Assembly (NCBI RefSeq): GCF_019343455.1
Contig: NZ_CP049362.1
Location: 1,860,001-1,924,000, forward strand
Direction: 5' to 3'
Length of the DNA: 64,000 nucleotides
From: Alcaligenes ammonioxydans
GTDB lineage: Bacteria > Pseudomonadota > Gammaproteobacteria > Burkholderiales > Burkholderiaceae_B
Within the stretch, counting starts at the first letter, position 1; each line of letters opens with the position of its first letter. The notes below the pieces were generated by a model. The model worked only from the letters and a program-made list of their open reading frames with translations. It did no database searches and was not told the DNA's origin. Position numbers and translations under genes: made by a program. Positions 28,674 through 37,482 of this stretch are shown here, piece after piece.

Positions 28674-29639
28674 ATGACATTGACCGAGCTGAAGTACATC
28701 GTTGCCGTGGCACGCGAACGCCATTTTGGGCGTGCCGCCGAAGCCTGCTTTGTGAGCCAGCCCACCTTATCGGTGGCCATCAAGAAGCTGGAAGACGAAT
28801 TAGGCGTGGTCATCTTCGAGCGTGGCGGGCCCGAAGTGGCGATTACCCCGATCGGGCTGCGTATTGTTACCCAGGCACAGAAGGTGCTGGAAGAGGGGGC
28901 CAATTTGCGCGAAATTGCCCGACAGGGCCATGATCCCCTGGCCGGTCCATTGCGCGTGGGCATTATCTACACCGTAGCGCCGTATCTGCTGCCAAAGCTG
29001 GTTCCCAAGCAGATCGAACTGACTCCGCAAATGCCGCTGTTATTGCAGGAAAATTTTACGGTGCGCCTGCTGGAGCTGCTGCGTCAAGGTGAGATTGATT
29101 GTGCAATTGTGGCCCTGCCTTTGCCCGAGACAGGTCTGGTCATCCGCGAGCTGTATGACGAACCCTTTGTGGTGGCTATGCCGCATGATCATGCTTGGGC
29201 CAAGCGTAAGGAAATCGACCCCGAGCAACTGAAAGACCAAACCATGTTGCTGCTGGGCGCCGGCCACTGCTTTCGCGACCAGGTGCTGGATGTCTGCCCC
29301 GAGCTATCCCGTTTTTCGGCCTCCAGTGAAGGGATACAGCGCACCTTTGAAGGATCGTCGCTGGAAACCATCCGACATATGGTCGCCACCGGGATCGGTT
29401 TGACGGTCCTGCCTGCCAGTTCACTGACGGCCCCCGGACAGGCTAACGAACTGCTGGCCTACGTTCCCTTCAAAAAACCCATTCCAGATCGGCGCATTGC
29501 CTTGGTCTGGCGCAAAAGTTTTCCACGTCTCTCGGCCATTGATGCGCTGACCCGTGGGATCATGGAAAGCGGGTTAGCTGGTGTGAACTACTTAAAAGTC
29601 GAATACAACAGCAATTTCCCGTATCCTGAACTAGCGTAA
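28674..29639 (+). CDS. oxyR: OxyR, hydrogen-peroxide-sensing LysR regulator
   Basis: Activates peroxide-defence genes when its two redox Cys form a disulfide. The 321-residue protein has the LysR helix-turn-helix at the N-terminus (AACFVSQPTLSVAIKKLEDELG-type, about 23-44). C199 and C208 in GHCFRDQVLDVC fall at exactly the E. coli positions, with the Gly-His-Cys motif. The start is ATG 28674 behind AGGAA. A dps gene, a classic OxyR target, begins 68 bases after its end. Confidence 0.95.
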   Translation: MTLTELKYIVAVARERHFGRAAEACFVSQPTLSVAIKKLEDELGVVIFERGGPEVAITPIGLRIVTQAQKVLEEGANLREIARQGHDPLAGPLRVGIIYTVAPYLLPKLVPKQIELTPQMPLLLQENFTVRLLELLRQGEIDCAIVALPLPETGLVIRELYDEPFVVAMPHDHAWAKRKEIDPEQLKDQTMLLLGAGHCFRDQVLDVCPELSRFSASSEGIQRTFEGSSLETIRHMVATGIGLTVLPASSLTAPGQANELLAYVPFKKPIPDRRIALVWRKSFPRLSAIDALTRGIMESGLAGVNYLKVEYNSNFPYPELA

Positions 29640-29707
29640 GCCGCGCAGCCACTGCGTGTTATTCTGCTTCAGTATTTATTTAGCCCTCTGTTTAACAGGA
29701 GTCCACT

Positions 29708-30439
29708 ATGGCAAAAGCCGTGAAAGCAGTGAGTAAAACCGCCAAGGTCAACAAGGCCGAAGAAGCCCCGAACACTGATACCAAGGTCGCAGTTGCAGCC
29801 GATGCAAAGGCTGAAGCAAAACCGGCCCCCGCCAAGAAAGTGACTGCTAAAAAGGCCGTCGCCAAAAAGCCTGCTACAGCGGCGGCCAAACCCGCCGCCG
29901 CCCGTAAACCGGCGGCTGCAAAACCGGCCGCCACCAAACCTGCTGCCCCCGCGACGTCCACCAGCAGCGCGCTGAAGATTGATATCGGCATTTCCACGGC
30001 AGATCGTGCTGCGGTGGTCAATGAGCTGTCCAAGGTGCTGGCCGACTCTTATACCGTCTACCTGATGACACACAACTTCCACTGGAACGTCACTGGCCCC
30101 ATGTTCAAGACTCTGCACGAGCTGTTCATGACCCAGTACACGGAACTGTGGCAGGCTCTGGACGACATCGCTGAGCGTATCCGCGCGTTGGGTCATTACG
30201 CGCCAGGCACCTACGCCGAATTCCAGAAGCTCTCCTCGATTACGCAGCCCACTTCCGTGCCGGATGCCACCACCATGATCGAATTGCTGGTCAAGGGTAA
30301 CGAAGCGCTGGCTCGTACCGCCCGTACGGCTTTTGATCGCGCCGACTCTGCCGACGACCAGCCCACGGCTGATTTGTTGACCCAGCGTCTGGACGTGCAC
30401 GAGAAAAACGCCTGGATGCTGCGCAGTTTGCTGCAGTAA
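29708..30439 (+). CDS. dps: Dps-type ferritin with long Lys/Ala/Pro-rich N-terminal tail
   Basis: DNA-binding mini-ferritin that stores iron and protects DNA from peroxide. It has 243 residues instead of the usual 160-170. The first about 87 are a Lys/Ala/Pro-rich tail (AKKVTAKKAVAKKPATA and similar repeats) like histone H1 or AlgP, expected to bind DNA. The ferritin core follows: HNFHWNV (H125), FKTLHELF (H137), D152 and E156. Mapping on E. coli Dps H51, H63, D78 and E82 gives matches, but the D67 position is Met141. It sits just downstream of oxyR and ends in a strong terminator. Confidence 0.92.
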   Translation: MAKAVKAVSKTAKVNKAEEAPNTDTKVAVAADAKAEAKPAPAKKVTAKKAVAKKPATAAAKPAAARKPAAAKPAATKPAAPATSTSSALKIDIGISTADRAAVVNELSKVLADSYTVYLMTHNFHWNVTGPMFKTLHELFMTQYTELWQALDDIAERIRALGHYAPGTYAEFQKLSSITQPTSVPDATTMIELLVKGNEALARTARTAFDRADSADDQPTADLLTQRLDVHEKNAWMLRSLLQ

Positions 30440-30471
30440 TTCGTTCGTTGTCGCTGTCCAAGCGCAAGAAA

Positions 30472-30502
30472 AAGGGCCGCCGCAAGGTGGCCCTTCTTTT
30501 TT
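30472..30502 (+). terminator. Terminator of dps
   Basis: AAGGGCC and GGCCCTT arms extended by a GCC/GGT inner pair, followed by T. Confidence 0.75.
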
Positions 30503-30594
30503 CCACTATAGAAAACCCTGAATTGGGTCGCAAGGCAGGCATAAAGCCTCGTTATCGGTGTATGCTTTCCTGCATATTCACGGAGGTGTTTTCT

Positions 30595-31719
30595 ATGAAA
30601 ATTCGTTTCACTCCTGTTGCAGCGGCCATGAGCCTGGCAACGGGTCTGCTCTTGTCCGGTGCTGCTCACGCTGACAATATCCGTATCGCGCTGGCGGGCC
30701 CTTTTACAGGCTCGGTCACCCAATACGGCGATATGGTCAAACAAGGTGTCGACACAGCCATCGAACAGATCAATGCCAGCGGTGGCGTTCTGGGCAAACA
30801 GCTCGAACTGGTCACTGTTGACGACGCCTGCGAACCCAAGCAAGGGCCTGTCGCCGCTAACCGTATCGTGAATGACAAGATCCATTATGTTGTCGGCCAC
30901 GTGTGTTCGGGTGCGACCATCGCGGCCACGGACATTTACAACAACGAAGGCGTATTGATGGTCACCCCATCGGCTACGGCTCCTGCGGTCACCGATGGCA
31001 AAGGCTATGAAATGATCCTGCGCACCATCGGTCGCGATGATCAGCAAGGTCCGGCTGCTGCCAAGTTCATTCTGGAACAGATCAAACCCACCAAAGTAGC
31101 GGTGCTGCACGACAAGCAGTCCTACGGTCAGGGTATTGCCGCCTCGGTCCGCTCTGAACTGCAAAAAGCCGGTACGGACGTGGTCCTGTTCGAAGGGATC
31201 AATGCGGGCGACAGTGATTACTCGGCTGTAATCACCAAACTGAAATCCACGGGTGTGGACTTCGTGTACTTTGGCGGCTATCACCCCGAAATGGGGCTGT
31301 TGCTGCGTCAGGCAGCTGAGCAAGGCGTGAAAGTTCATTTCATGGGCCCAGAAGGGGTAGGCAACCCCGATATCAACGCCATTGCCGGCAAGGCCGTGGA
31401 AGGTATGCTGCTGACCTTGCCTGCGGACTTCTCGCAAGATCCCGACAACCAGGCCATCGTACAAGCCTTCAAGGACAAGAAGCGCGATCCTAGCGGTGCG
31501 TTCCAGTTGTCCGCCTATGCTGCCACCTTGGCTATTGCCGAAGGCATCAAGGGCGCTGGCGCTGACGACCCCGTCAAGGTGGCAGAGTACCTGCATGCCA
31601 ACAGTGTGAAAACACCTATCGGTCTTATCAGCTGGAACAAGCAGGGCGACCTGAACGACTTCAAATTTGATGTGTTCAGCTGGCACGCAGACGGTAGCAA
31701 ATCGGTCTACGGCAAGTAA
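30595..31719 (+). CDS. livJ: Branched-chain amino acid ABC transporter binding protein, stand-alone copy
   Basis: Periplasmic LivJ/LivK-type receptor of 374 residues, with a signal peptide ending SGAAHA. Seen: IRIALAGPFTGSVTQYG, VTVDDACEPKQGPVAANRIV, VGHVCSGATIAATDIY, RTIGRDDQQGPAAAKFI and YFGGYHPEMGLLLRQA. The start is ATG 30595 behind GGAGGTG. It has no permease genes of its own and probably feeds the LivHMGF system 7 kb downstream, whose own binding protein it closely resembles. Signal exactness is inferred; a broad hydrophobic amino acid range is typical. Confidence 0.9.
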   Translation: MKIRFTPVAAAMSLATGLLLSGAAHADNIRIALAGPFTGSVTQYGDMVKQGVDTAIEQINASGGVLGKQLELVTVDDACEPKQGPVAANRIVNDKIHYVVGHVCSGATIAATDIYNNEGVLMVTPSATAPAVTDGKGYEMILRTIGRDDQQGPAAAKFILEQIKPTKVAVLHDKQSYGQGIAASVRSELQKAGTDVVLFEGINAGDSDYSAVITKLKSTGVDFVYFGGYHPEMGLLLRQAAEQGVKVHFMGPEGVGNPDINAIAGKAVEGMLLTLPADFSQDPDNQAIVQAFKDKKRDPSGAFQLSAYAATLAIAEGIKGAGADDPVKVAEYLHANSVKTPIGLISWNKQGDLNDFKFDVFSWHADGSKSVYGK

Positions 31720-31740
31720 TCTCTGATACTTGTGTGCAAA

Positions 31741-31768
31741 AAAAACCGACCTTCGGGTCGGTTTTTTT
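31741..31768 (+). terminator. Terminator of livJ, convergent with ugpC
   Basis: CCGACC and GGTCGG around TTCG, flanked by A and T runs, so it can work in both directions. Confidence 0.85.
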
Positions 31769-31794
31769 TATTAGGGTTTTGCGCTCAAGCCCAT

Positions 31795-32880
31795 TCAGGC
31801 ATCAATACGCAACCCCGTCTCGCGATCGAACCAGTGCAAAGGGTGGGGGGGCATGTGACCAATCTGGATGGCCTCCCCAATTTGAATCGGATACTCGCGC
31901 GTTTGTTCAATCGGACAGCGCACAATAATGCGGTAGTCGCCACAACCCAGATGCAAGAGCTGCTCGGAGCCCAGAACTTCGACCATTTCAACTTGCGTCG
32001 TCACACCCGGCACATGCAGCCTGATGTGTTCAGGGCGAATGCCCAAAAACACCTTGCGGCCTCGGACGGAGGCAGGCACCATCTCAGGGCCAAACTGCAC
32101 AGACTGGCCATTGTCCTGCAGAATCTGACCTTGCTCGCTCACTTGCACCGGTAACAGGTTCATGGGCGGCGAGCCAATAAACGTGGCCACAAACACCGAG
32201 GCCGGTTTTTCAAACACCTCGACCGGAGTGCCGATCTGCTCGGGCATGCCCTGGTTCATCACAATCATGCGCTCAGCCAAGGTCATGGCCTCAATCTGAT
32301 CGTGCGTCACATACAGACTGGTGGTTTTCAGGCGACGATGCAGTTTCTGAATTTCCAGGCGCATCTGGACTCGCAGCTTGGCATCCAGGTTTGACAACGG
32401 CTCATCAAACAGAAACACCTTGGGCTCACGCACAATCGCACGACCCATCGCCACCCGTTGGCGCTGACCACCGGATAGCTGGCCGGGACGCCGCTCAAGC
32501 AGCGCACCCAACTCCAGAATGGCCGCCGCCGCATTGACCCGTTGCTTGATCTCGTCCTTGGAGAATTTCCGGATCTTCAGACCATAGGCCATATTGTCAA
32601 AGACCGACATATGAGGGTAGAGGGCGTAGTTCTGAAACACCATGGCGATGTCGCGTTCAGCCGGTTCCAGATCATTGACTACTTTACCGTCAATCAGAAC
32701 CTGGCCCGCCGTAACGGATTCCAGGCCTGCCACCATACGCATCAAGGTCGATTTCCCGCAGCCGGAAGGGCCCACAATGACCACGAACTCGCCATCGTTC
32801 ACGTCCACATCAATGCCGTGAATAACGACCGTCCCGTTCGGGTAGGTTTTCTTGACGCCTTCAAATCGTAAGCTAGCCAT
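31795..32880 (-). CDS. ugpC: sn-Glycerol-3-phosphate ABC transporter ATPase
   Basis: ATPase of the Ugp importer, 361 residues. Walker A is GPSGCGKST, Q-loop AMVFQNYALYPHMSV, signature LSGGQRQRVAMGRAI, Walker B VFLFDEPLSNLD, followed by the C-terminal TOBE/MalK-like regulatory domain (FLGIRPEHIRL). The assignment to UgpC rather than MalK rests on ugpB, ugpA and ugpE in the same operon. Confidence 0.92.
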   Translation of the reverse strand: MASLRFEGVKKTYPNGTVVIHGIDVDVNDGEFVVIVGPSGCGKSTLMRMVAGLESVTAGQVLIDGKVVNDLEPAERDIAMVFQNYALYPHMSVFDNMAYGLKIRKFSKDEIKQRVNAAAAILELGALLERRPGQLSGGQRQRVAMGRAIVREPKVFLFDEPLSNLDAKLRVQMRLEIQKLHRRLKTTSLYVTHDQIEAMTLAERMIVMNQGMPEQIGTPVEVFEKPASVFVATFIGSPPMNLLPVQVSEQGQILQDNGQSVQFGPEMVPASVRGRKVFLGIRPEHIRLHVPGVTTQVEMVEVLGSEQLLHLGCGDYRIIVRCPIEQTREYPIQIGEAIQIGHMPPHPLHWFDRETGLRIDA

Positions 32881-32900
32881 TCAATAGAGCCTGTAGAGAA

Positions 32901-33743
32901 TTACTTTTCAGAGTCGATAAGACCTTTGACGAACCATTTTTGCATCAGCATCACCACCAGTGCGGGCGGGATCATCGCCAAAAGGGCCGTTGCCATCACC
33001 ACATTCCATTCAGTCACGCTGTCACCACCGGAAATCATGCGCCGGATACCGACCACAATCGGGTACATATCCTCTTTGGTGGTGATAATCAACGGCCACA
33101 GATACTGGTTCCAGCCGTAAATGAACTGAATCACAAACAAAGCGGCAATGCTGGTTTTGGATAGAGGCAGCAACACATCCTTGAAAAACCGCATCGGGCC
33201 AGCCCCATCAATACGCGCTGCCTCGATCAACTCATCCGGCACGGTCAGAAAGAACTGGCGAAACAGGAAGGTGGCCGTTGCCGAGGCGATCAGAGGCAAA
33301 ATAAGGCCTCCGTAGCTATCGAGCAATTGCAAATCGGCCACCACCTTGTAAGTGGGCATGATTCGCACTTCCACAGGCAGCATCAGGGTGATGAAAATCA
33401 TCCAGAAAAACAGCATGCGAAAGGGGAAGCGGAAGTACACCACGGCAAATGCCGAGAGCATGGAAATAATGATCTTGCCAACCGCAATGCCCAGCGCCAT
33501 CACCATGCTGACCAGCAGCATGCGGCCCACGGGCGGAGAGTTGGTCGCCGTGCCTTGCAAGGCGGTCAGGTAGTTCTCCACCATGTGCGAGCCCGGCCAG
33601 AGCGACATGGGCGCACGGGCCACTTCGGCACTGGTCTGGGTCGAGGCCACAAAGGTGATGTACAGGGGCAGGGCGATCACGATCACCCCCAGGATCAGGA
33701 TAAGATGCGTGAAAAAATCGAGAAGAGGGCGTCGTTCAACCAT
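32901..33743 (-). CDS. ugpE: sn-Glycerol-3-phosphate ABC transporter permease
   Basis: Inner-membrane permease of 280 residues with six predicted membrane segments and the EAA loop [45 protein letters not shown] is strongly UgpE-like. It lies 21 bases before ugpC and after ugpA on the minus strand. Confidence 0.93.
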   Translation of the reverse strand: MVERRPLLDFFTHLILILGVIVIALPLYITFVASTQTSAEVARAPMSLWPGSHMVENYLTALQGTATNSPPVGRMLLVSMVMALGIAVGKIIISMLSAFAVVYFRFPFRMLFFWMIFITLMLPVEVRIMPTYKVVADLQLLDSYGGLILPLIASATATFLFRQFFLTVPDELIEAARIDGAGPMRFFKDVLLPLSKTSIAALFVIQFIYGWNQYLWPLIITTKEDMYPIVVGIRRMISGGDSVTEWNVVMATALLAMIPPALVVMLMQKWFVKGLIDSEK

Positions 33744-33764
33744 GACTATGTTCCTTGCTGCGCA

Positions 33765-34648
33765 TTAGCTGTACGTCACTTTGCGATCGATGTAGCGGAA
33801 CTGAATCACGGTCAGTGCCACCACAATCGCCATCAGCACCACGGACTGAGCCGCCGAGGAGCCAATATCCAGGCCTCGAAAGCCGGTGTTATAGACTCGG
33901 TAGACCAGGATCGACGTTGCTTCACCTGGGCCGCCTTGGCTGACGACATCAATGATGGCGAACGTATCAAAGAAGGCATAAATAATATTGACGACCAACA
34001 GGAAAAAGGTCGTGGGCGCCAGCAGGGGAAACACAATGCCCCAAAAACGGCGCATTGGCCCGGCACCGTCCATGGCGGCTGCTTCAATCAGAGAGCGAGG
34101 GATTGCTTGCAGACCCGCCAGAAAGAACAAAAAATTGTAAGAGATCTGTTTCCACACCGAGGCAATCACCACCAGCAACATGGCATCGTTACCATTCAAA
34201 CGCGGGTTCCACTCAAAGCCCTGCTCCAGCAGAAAAACCGCCACAATCCCCACGGACGGCGAAAACAGAAATAGCCATAACACACCGGCCACGGCGGTTG
34301 CCACGGCATAAGGCCAGATCAGCAGGCTGCGATACAGCAGGGCGCCACGCACCACACGATTTGCCATTACCGCCAACAGCAACGCCACCACCAGGCCCAG
34401 AACGGACACGGCAAGGGAAAACACGGCGGTCGTCTTGAACGAGGCCCTGTATTCCGTACTGCTGAACAGCTCGGTAAAGTTGGCCAGGCCGACAAACTGC
34501 GAGGACAGACCAAACGGATCTTCCAAATGAAAAGCCTGCCACAGCGCTTGCCCGGCAGGCAGGAAAAAAAGATCACAGTAATGGCCAGCTGCGGAGCAAG
34601 TAGCAGGTAGGGAAGTGTCTTATGACGAAAGACGACACGTTTTTCCAT
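33765..34648 (-). pseudogene. ugpA: sn-Glycerol-3-phosphate ABC transporter permease, frameshifted at A7/T7
   Basis: Partner permease of UgpE. The first part from ATG 34648 reads [28 protein letters not shown], then loses frame; from about 34565 another frame gives [21 protein letters not shown] and the rest of UgpA, including [20 protein letters not shown]. The break is in a run of seven A (34564-34570), a U7 in the mRNA. A -1 slip there restores exactly the expected IFFFLPAG. It may be a sequencing error, a real lesion or slippage expression. Without the fix the transporter would lack one permease. Confidence 0.85.
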
Positions 34649-34833
34649 AGGTTCGCGCGCAAGGGGAAAGGAGCGCCACCATCAGGGTGGACAGATTTCA
34701 GGTGAAACGAAAAGCGTATGAGCAGCCAGGACGGCCTGCTGACGGTTTAGTAGGGCCAGGGGCCGGAAGGAACGTCGTCAGGCGCTGCGCTCATACGCTC
34801 GATTGTAAACCACCCGCACAAGGCGGGCCCGGC
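34649..34833 (-). repeat. Structured spacer between ugpB and ugpA with long inverted repeat
   Basis: AGCGTATGAGC (34713-34723) and GCTCATACGCT (34789-34799) are perfect 11-base arms around about 65 bases that fold further (GACG/CGTC and GGCC/GGCC). The element resembles an intercistronic stabilising structure or a REP-like unit and probably tunes the large excess of binding protein over permease. Confidence 0.5.
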
Positions 34834-36141
34834 TTACTTCACGCTCTTTTCAAAGCGCTCCAGCAGTTCATTGCCACGGTTTTGCATGGCTTTCAAACCT
34901 TCTTCAGGCGTGACTTTACCTGCAAAAATCTGTTCCATCACACCGTCCTCGATATCGCGAATCTGGGGCAAATAACCCAGTCGGATACCGCGGGAGTTAT
35001 CGGTCGTGCTGGCATCGAGCTGTTTGACCGCCACATCCGCACCTACGTTTTTAGCGTAGAAATCGGACTCCTTGGTCTTTTCAAAGCCGGCCTTGGTCAC
35101 AGGGACATAACCGGTGTTCTGGTGCCAGGCAGCAGCCTGCTCAGGGCTGGAGATGAACTGGAAGAATTCGGTAACGCCTTTGTAGACATCATCCGACTTT
35201 TTGGCAAATACCCAGAGGGAGGCGCCACCAATAATGGAGTTCTGAGGGGCGCCTTGCACATCGCTGTAATAGGGCAGGCTGCTGGTGCCAAACTCAAACT
35301 CGCCGGTTTTGATGATGTTGGCGCGGTTGCCGCTGGAGCCGGTAAACATGCCGCACTTGCCGCTGGTAAACAGGGCGTTGGCCGTATCACCCCGACCGCC
35401 GTACGAGAAGGAGCCGTCCTTGGACATATCCGCCAGGAAGGTCATGTGCTTGAGAAACAGCGGATTGTCCAGCTGCAGGCGGGCACCGGGGCCACCAAAG
35501 CCGTTGTTTTCACTGGCATACGGAATGTTGTGCCAGGCCGCAAAGTTTTCCAGCAAAATCCACGATGGCCAGGACGAGGTATAGCCACACTCCTGACCGG
35601 ACTCACGCAGTTTTTTGGCGGTGGCATGCAGTTCCTGCCAGGTCTTGGGTGGGTTTTCGGGGTCCAGGCCAGCCTTTTTGAACGCATCCTTGTTGTAGTA
35701 GAGCACGGGAGTGGAGCTGTTGAACGGCATGGAGATCAGCTTGCCCTCGTTCGAGGAGTAGTAGCCGGCCACAGCGCCCAGAAAATCAGCGGGGTTGATC
35801 GGTTTGCCCACTTTTTCGGACATCTCCTGAACGGGCTGAATAGCGCCTTTGGCTGCCATCATGGTGGCTGTGCCCACTTCAAAGACTTGCAGGATATCGG
35901 GTGCATTTCCCGCCCGGAAAGCGGCCACGCCAGCATTCATGGACTCGCCATAATTGCCTTTATACGAAGCCTTAACCTGGTAGTCCGACTGAGATGCGTT
36001 AAAGTCTTTGACTAATGCATTAACCCGTTCGCCCAAGGCTCCTTCCATTGAGTGCCAGAACTGAATTTCCGTGGCCGCTTGCGCAGTGCCAATCGAAGCA
36101 ATCAGACCGGCCAGAGACAGAGCAAATAGTTTTGTTCGCAT
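34834..36141 (-). CDS. ugpB: sn-Glycerol-3-phosphate ABC transporter binding protein
   Basis: Periplasmic receptor of 435 residues with a signal peptide ending TAQAA. Seen: IQFWHSMEGALGERVNALVKDFN, GNAPDILQVFEVGTATMM, MPFNSSTPVLYYNKDAF, the GFGGPGARLQLDNP segment, NSIIGGASLWVF, and QNTGYVPVTKAGFE, all UgpB-like. First gene of ugpBAEC. A Pho-box-like repeat lies about 60 bases upstream. A likely wider substrate set includes glycerophosphodiesters. Confidence 0.94.
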   Translation of the reverse strand: MRTKLFALSLAGLIASIGTAQAATEIQFWHSMEGALGERVNALVKDFNASQSDYQVKASYKGNYGESMNAGVAAFRAGNAPDILQVFEVGTATMMAAKGAIQPVQEMSEKVGKPINPADFLGAVAGYYSSNEGKLISMPFNSSTPVLYYNKDAFKKAGLDPENPPKTWQELHATAKKLRESGQECGYTSSWPSWILLENFAAWHNIPYASENNGFGGPGARLQLDNPLFLKHMTFLADMSKDGSFSYGGRGDTANALFTSGKCGMFTGSSGNRANIIKTGEFEFGTSSLPYYSDVQGAPQNSIIGGASLWVFAKKSDDVYKGVTEFFQFISSPEQAAAWHQNTGYVPVTKAGFEKTKESDFYAKNVGADVAVKQLDASTTDNSRGIRLGYLPQIRDIEDGVMEQIFAGKVTPEEGLKAMQNRGNELLERFEKSVK

Positions 36142-36197
36142 CAGGTTTTCTCCTGTATAAAAGGTGCCGCTAAGGTGTAGCAGGTTTTAAAACTCAA

Positions 36198-36219
36198 GCT
36201 TATGACTTGTTTATGACGC
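36198..36219 (-). promoter_or_regulatory. Pho-box-like direct repeat upstream of ugpB
   Basis: On the minus strand two GTCATAA units are spaced 11 bases apart (GCGTCATAAACAAGTCATAA). This matches the PhoB box layout of two CTGTCAT-like repeats separated by four bases. Phosphate-starvation control of ugp is known in E. coli. Confidence 0.6.
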
Positions 36220-36319
36220 TCTCGTGAATGTATCCATGGGTTCGTCATATAAGCAATGACTAATTACCCTCAAACGCTAAGAAAACGTGTCAGAGGACAG
36301 ATTTTAAATGGGAGCGATG

Positions 36320-37159
36320 ATGAATCCACACGATACCTCTTTTAAGCTGGCGTTTATCGGCGCAGGCAATATGGCTAGCGCGCTGGCCGCTGGTTTGATC
36401 GGGAAACGCTGCGGCGGCTCGGACGTTTTGGCAATCGATATCTACCCGCCCGCCCTGGAGTCCTGGGCCCAGCAAGGCGTACACATCGCCCATGAGCCCG
36501 GTCCGGCCCTGTCCAGGCAACGTATCTGGGTTTTCGCCGTCAAGCCCCAGGTCATGAAAGAGACCGTGCTGGCCTGCAAACCCTATCTGCAGGACGATAC
36601 CTTGGTGATCAGTGTCGCTGCCGGTATCCCCGCCACCGCGCTGGCCCAGTGGCTGGGTGAGCCTGGCAAGCCGTACCAGCGTGTTATCCGCTGCATGCCC
36701 AATACGCCGGCCTTTATTGGCTGTGGCATTACCGGTCTGATGGCTCTGGAACAGGTGGATGACAGCGACAAATCCATTGCTCAGCAATTGTTGAAGTCCG
36801 TTGGCGAGGTGGTTTGGGTTGAGGACGATGCAGCCATTGATGCCGTCACCGCCGTTTCGGGCAGTGGCCCAGCTTACGTCTTTTTGTTCATCGAAGCCTT
36901 GATCAAAGCCGGAATTGAGCAGGGCTTGTCGCCCGAACAGGCCCGCCAGCTCTCACTGGCGACCTTGCATGGAGCCACCCAGCTGGCAACCCTGTCTCCC
37001 GAAGCGCCCTCCGTCTTGCGCGAGCGGGTCACCTCCAAGGGCGGTACCACGGCTGCAGCTTTGGCTGTTTTTAACGAAGGGGGTTTTACGCCACTGGTAC
37101 AACAAGCAGTCAAGGCTGCCAAACTGCGGGCCGGTGAACTGGCTAAAGAGTTTTCCTGA
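36320..37159 (+). CDS. proC: Pyrroline-5-carboxylate reductase
   Basis: Last step of proline synthesis, reducing P5C with NADPH. The Rossmann motif LAFIGAGNMASALAAGL lies near the N-terminus. VFAVKPQ, RCMPNTPAFIGCGITGL, DAVTAVSGSGPAYVF and the C-terminal VTSKGGTTAAAL are the family signature. ATG 36320 has GGGAG five bases before it; upstream ATGs at 36308 and 36317 are possible. Length is about 279 residues. It is unrelated in function to the ugp genes and has its own terminator. Confidence 0.92.
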   Translation: MNPHDTSFKLAFIGAGNMASALAAGLIGKRCGGSDVLAIDIYPPALESWAQQGVHIAHEPGPALSRQRIWVFAVKPQVMKETVLACKPYLQDDTLVISVAAGIPATALAQWLGEPGKPYQRVIRCMPNTPAFIGCGITGLMALEQVDDSDKSIAQQLLKSVGEVVWVEDDAAIDAVTAVSGSGPAYVFLFIEALIKAGIEQGLSPEQARQLSLATLHGATQLATLSPEAPSVLRERVTSKGGTTAAALAVFNEGGFTPLVQQAVKAAKLRAGELAKEFS

Positions 37160-37217
37160 TACCTGCTTGATTTTCTTTACCCCAAGCGGAATTAATCGGG
37201 CGCCCTGAACAGGCAAA

Positions 37218-37246
37218 ACAAAAAGCATCCTCCGGGATGCTTTTTG
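37218..37246 (+). terminator. Terminator of proC
   Basis: AAAAAGCATCC and GGATGCTTTTT around four bases, ending in T. Confidence 0.85.
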
Positions 37247-37482
37247 TCTTTTAGCCATAAGGCCTTGAACAGGCGAGGTATTTTCAGGAAACAGGTTTTT
37301 AACAAAGCAGGCTTATTCGGAAAACACCGTTGCGCGGCGCTAGGGCTTATACGAAGTGACAACGTTTAGGCGGCTACCCCAAAATGGGTTCCCTTGGTGC
37401 AGAACAACGATTATCCAGGCACCAGAAAAAGCACTTTCTAAAAAGCAATGCCGGTAGACCCCGGCCTCGGGAGACAGCTGCT
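37247..37482 (+). other. Upstream region of livK
   Basis: About 236 bases between the proC terminator and livK (323 from the proC stop). It must carry the liv promoter and GGGAG site, but no clear -35/-10 pair, operator or RNA structure could be assigned. Confidence 0.35.

Noticed and set aside
30211..31686. 491-codon open frame opposite livJ
   Set aside because: Antisense of dps and livJ, both secure genes; no protein features.
34687..36015. 442-codon open frame opposite ugpB
   Set aside because: Antisense shadow of ugpB.
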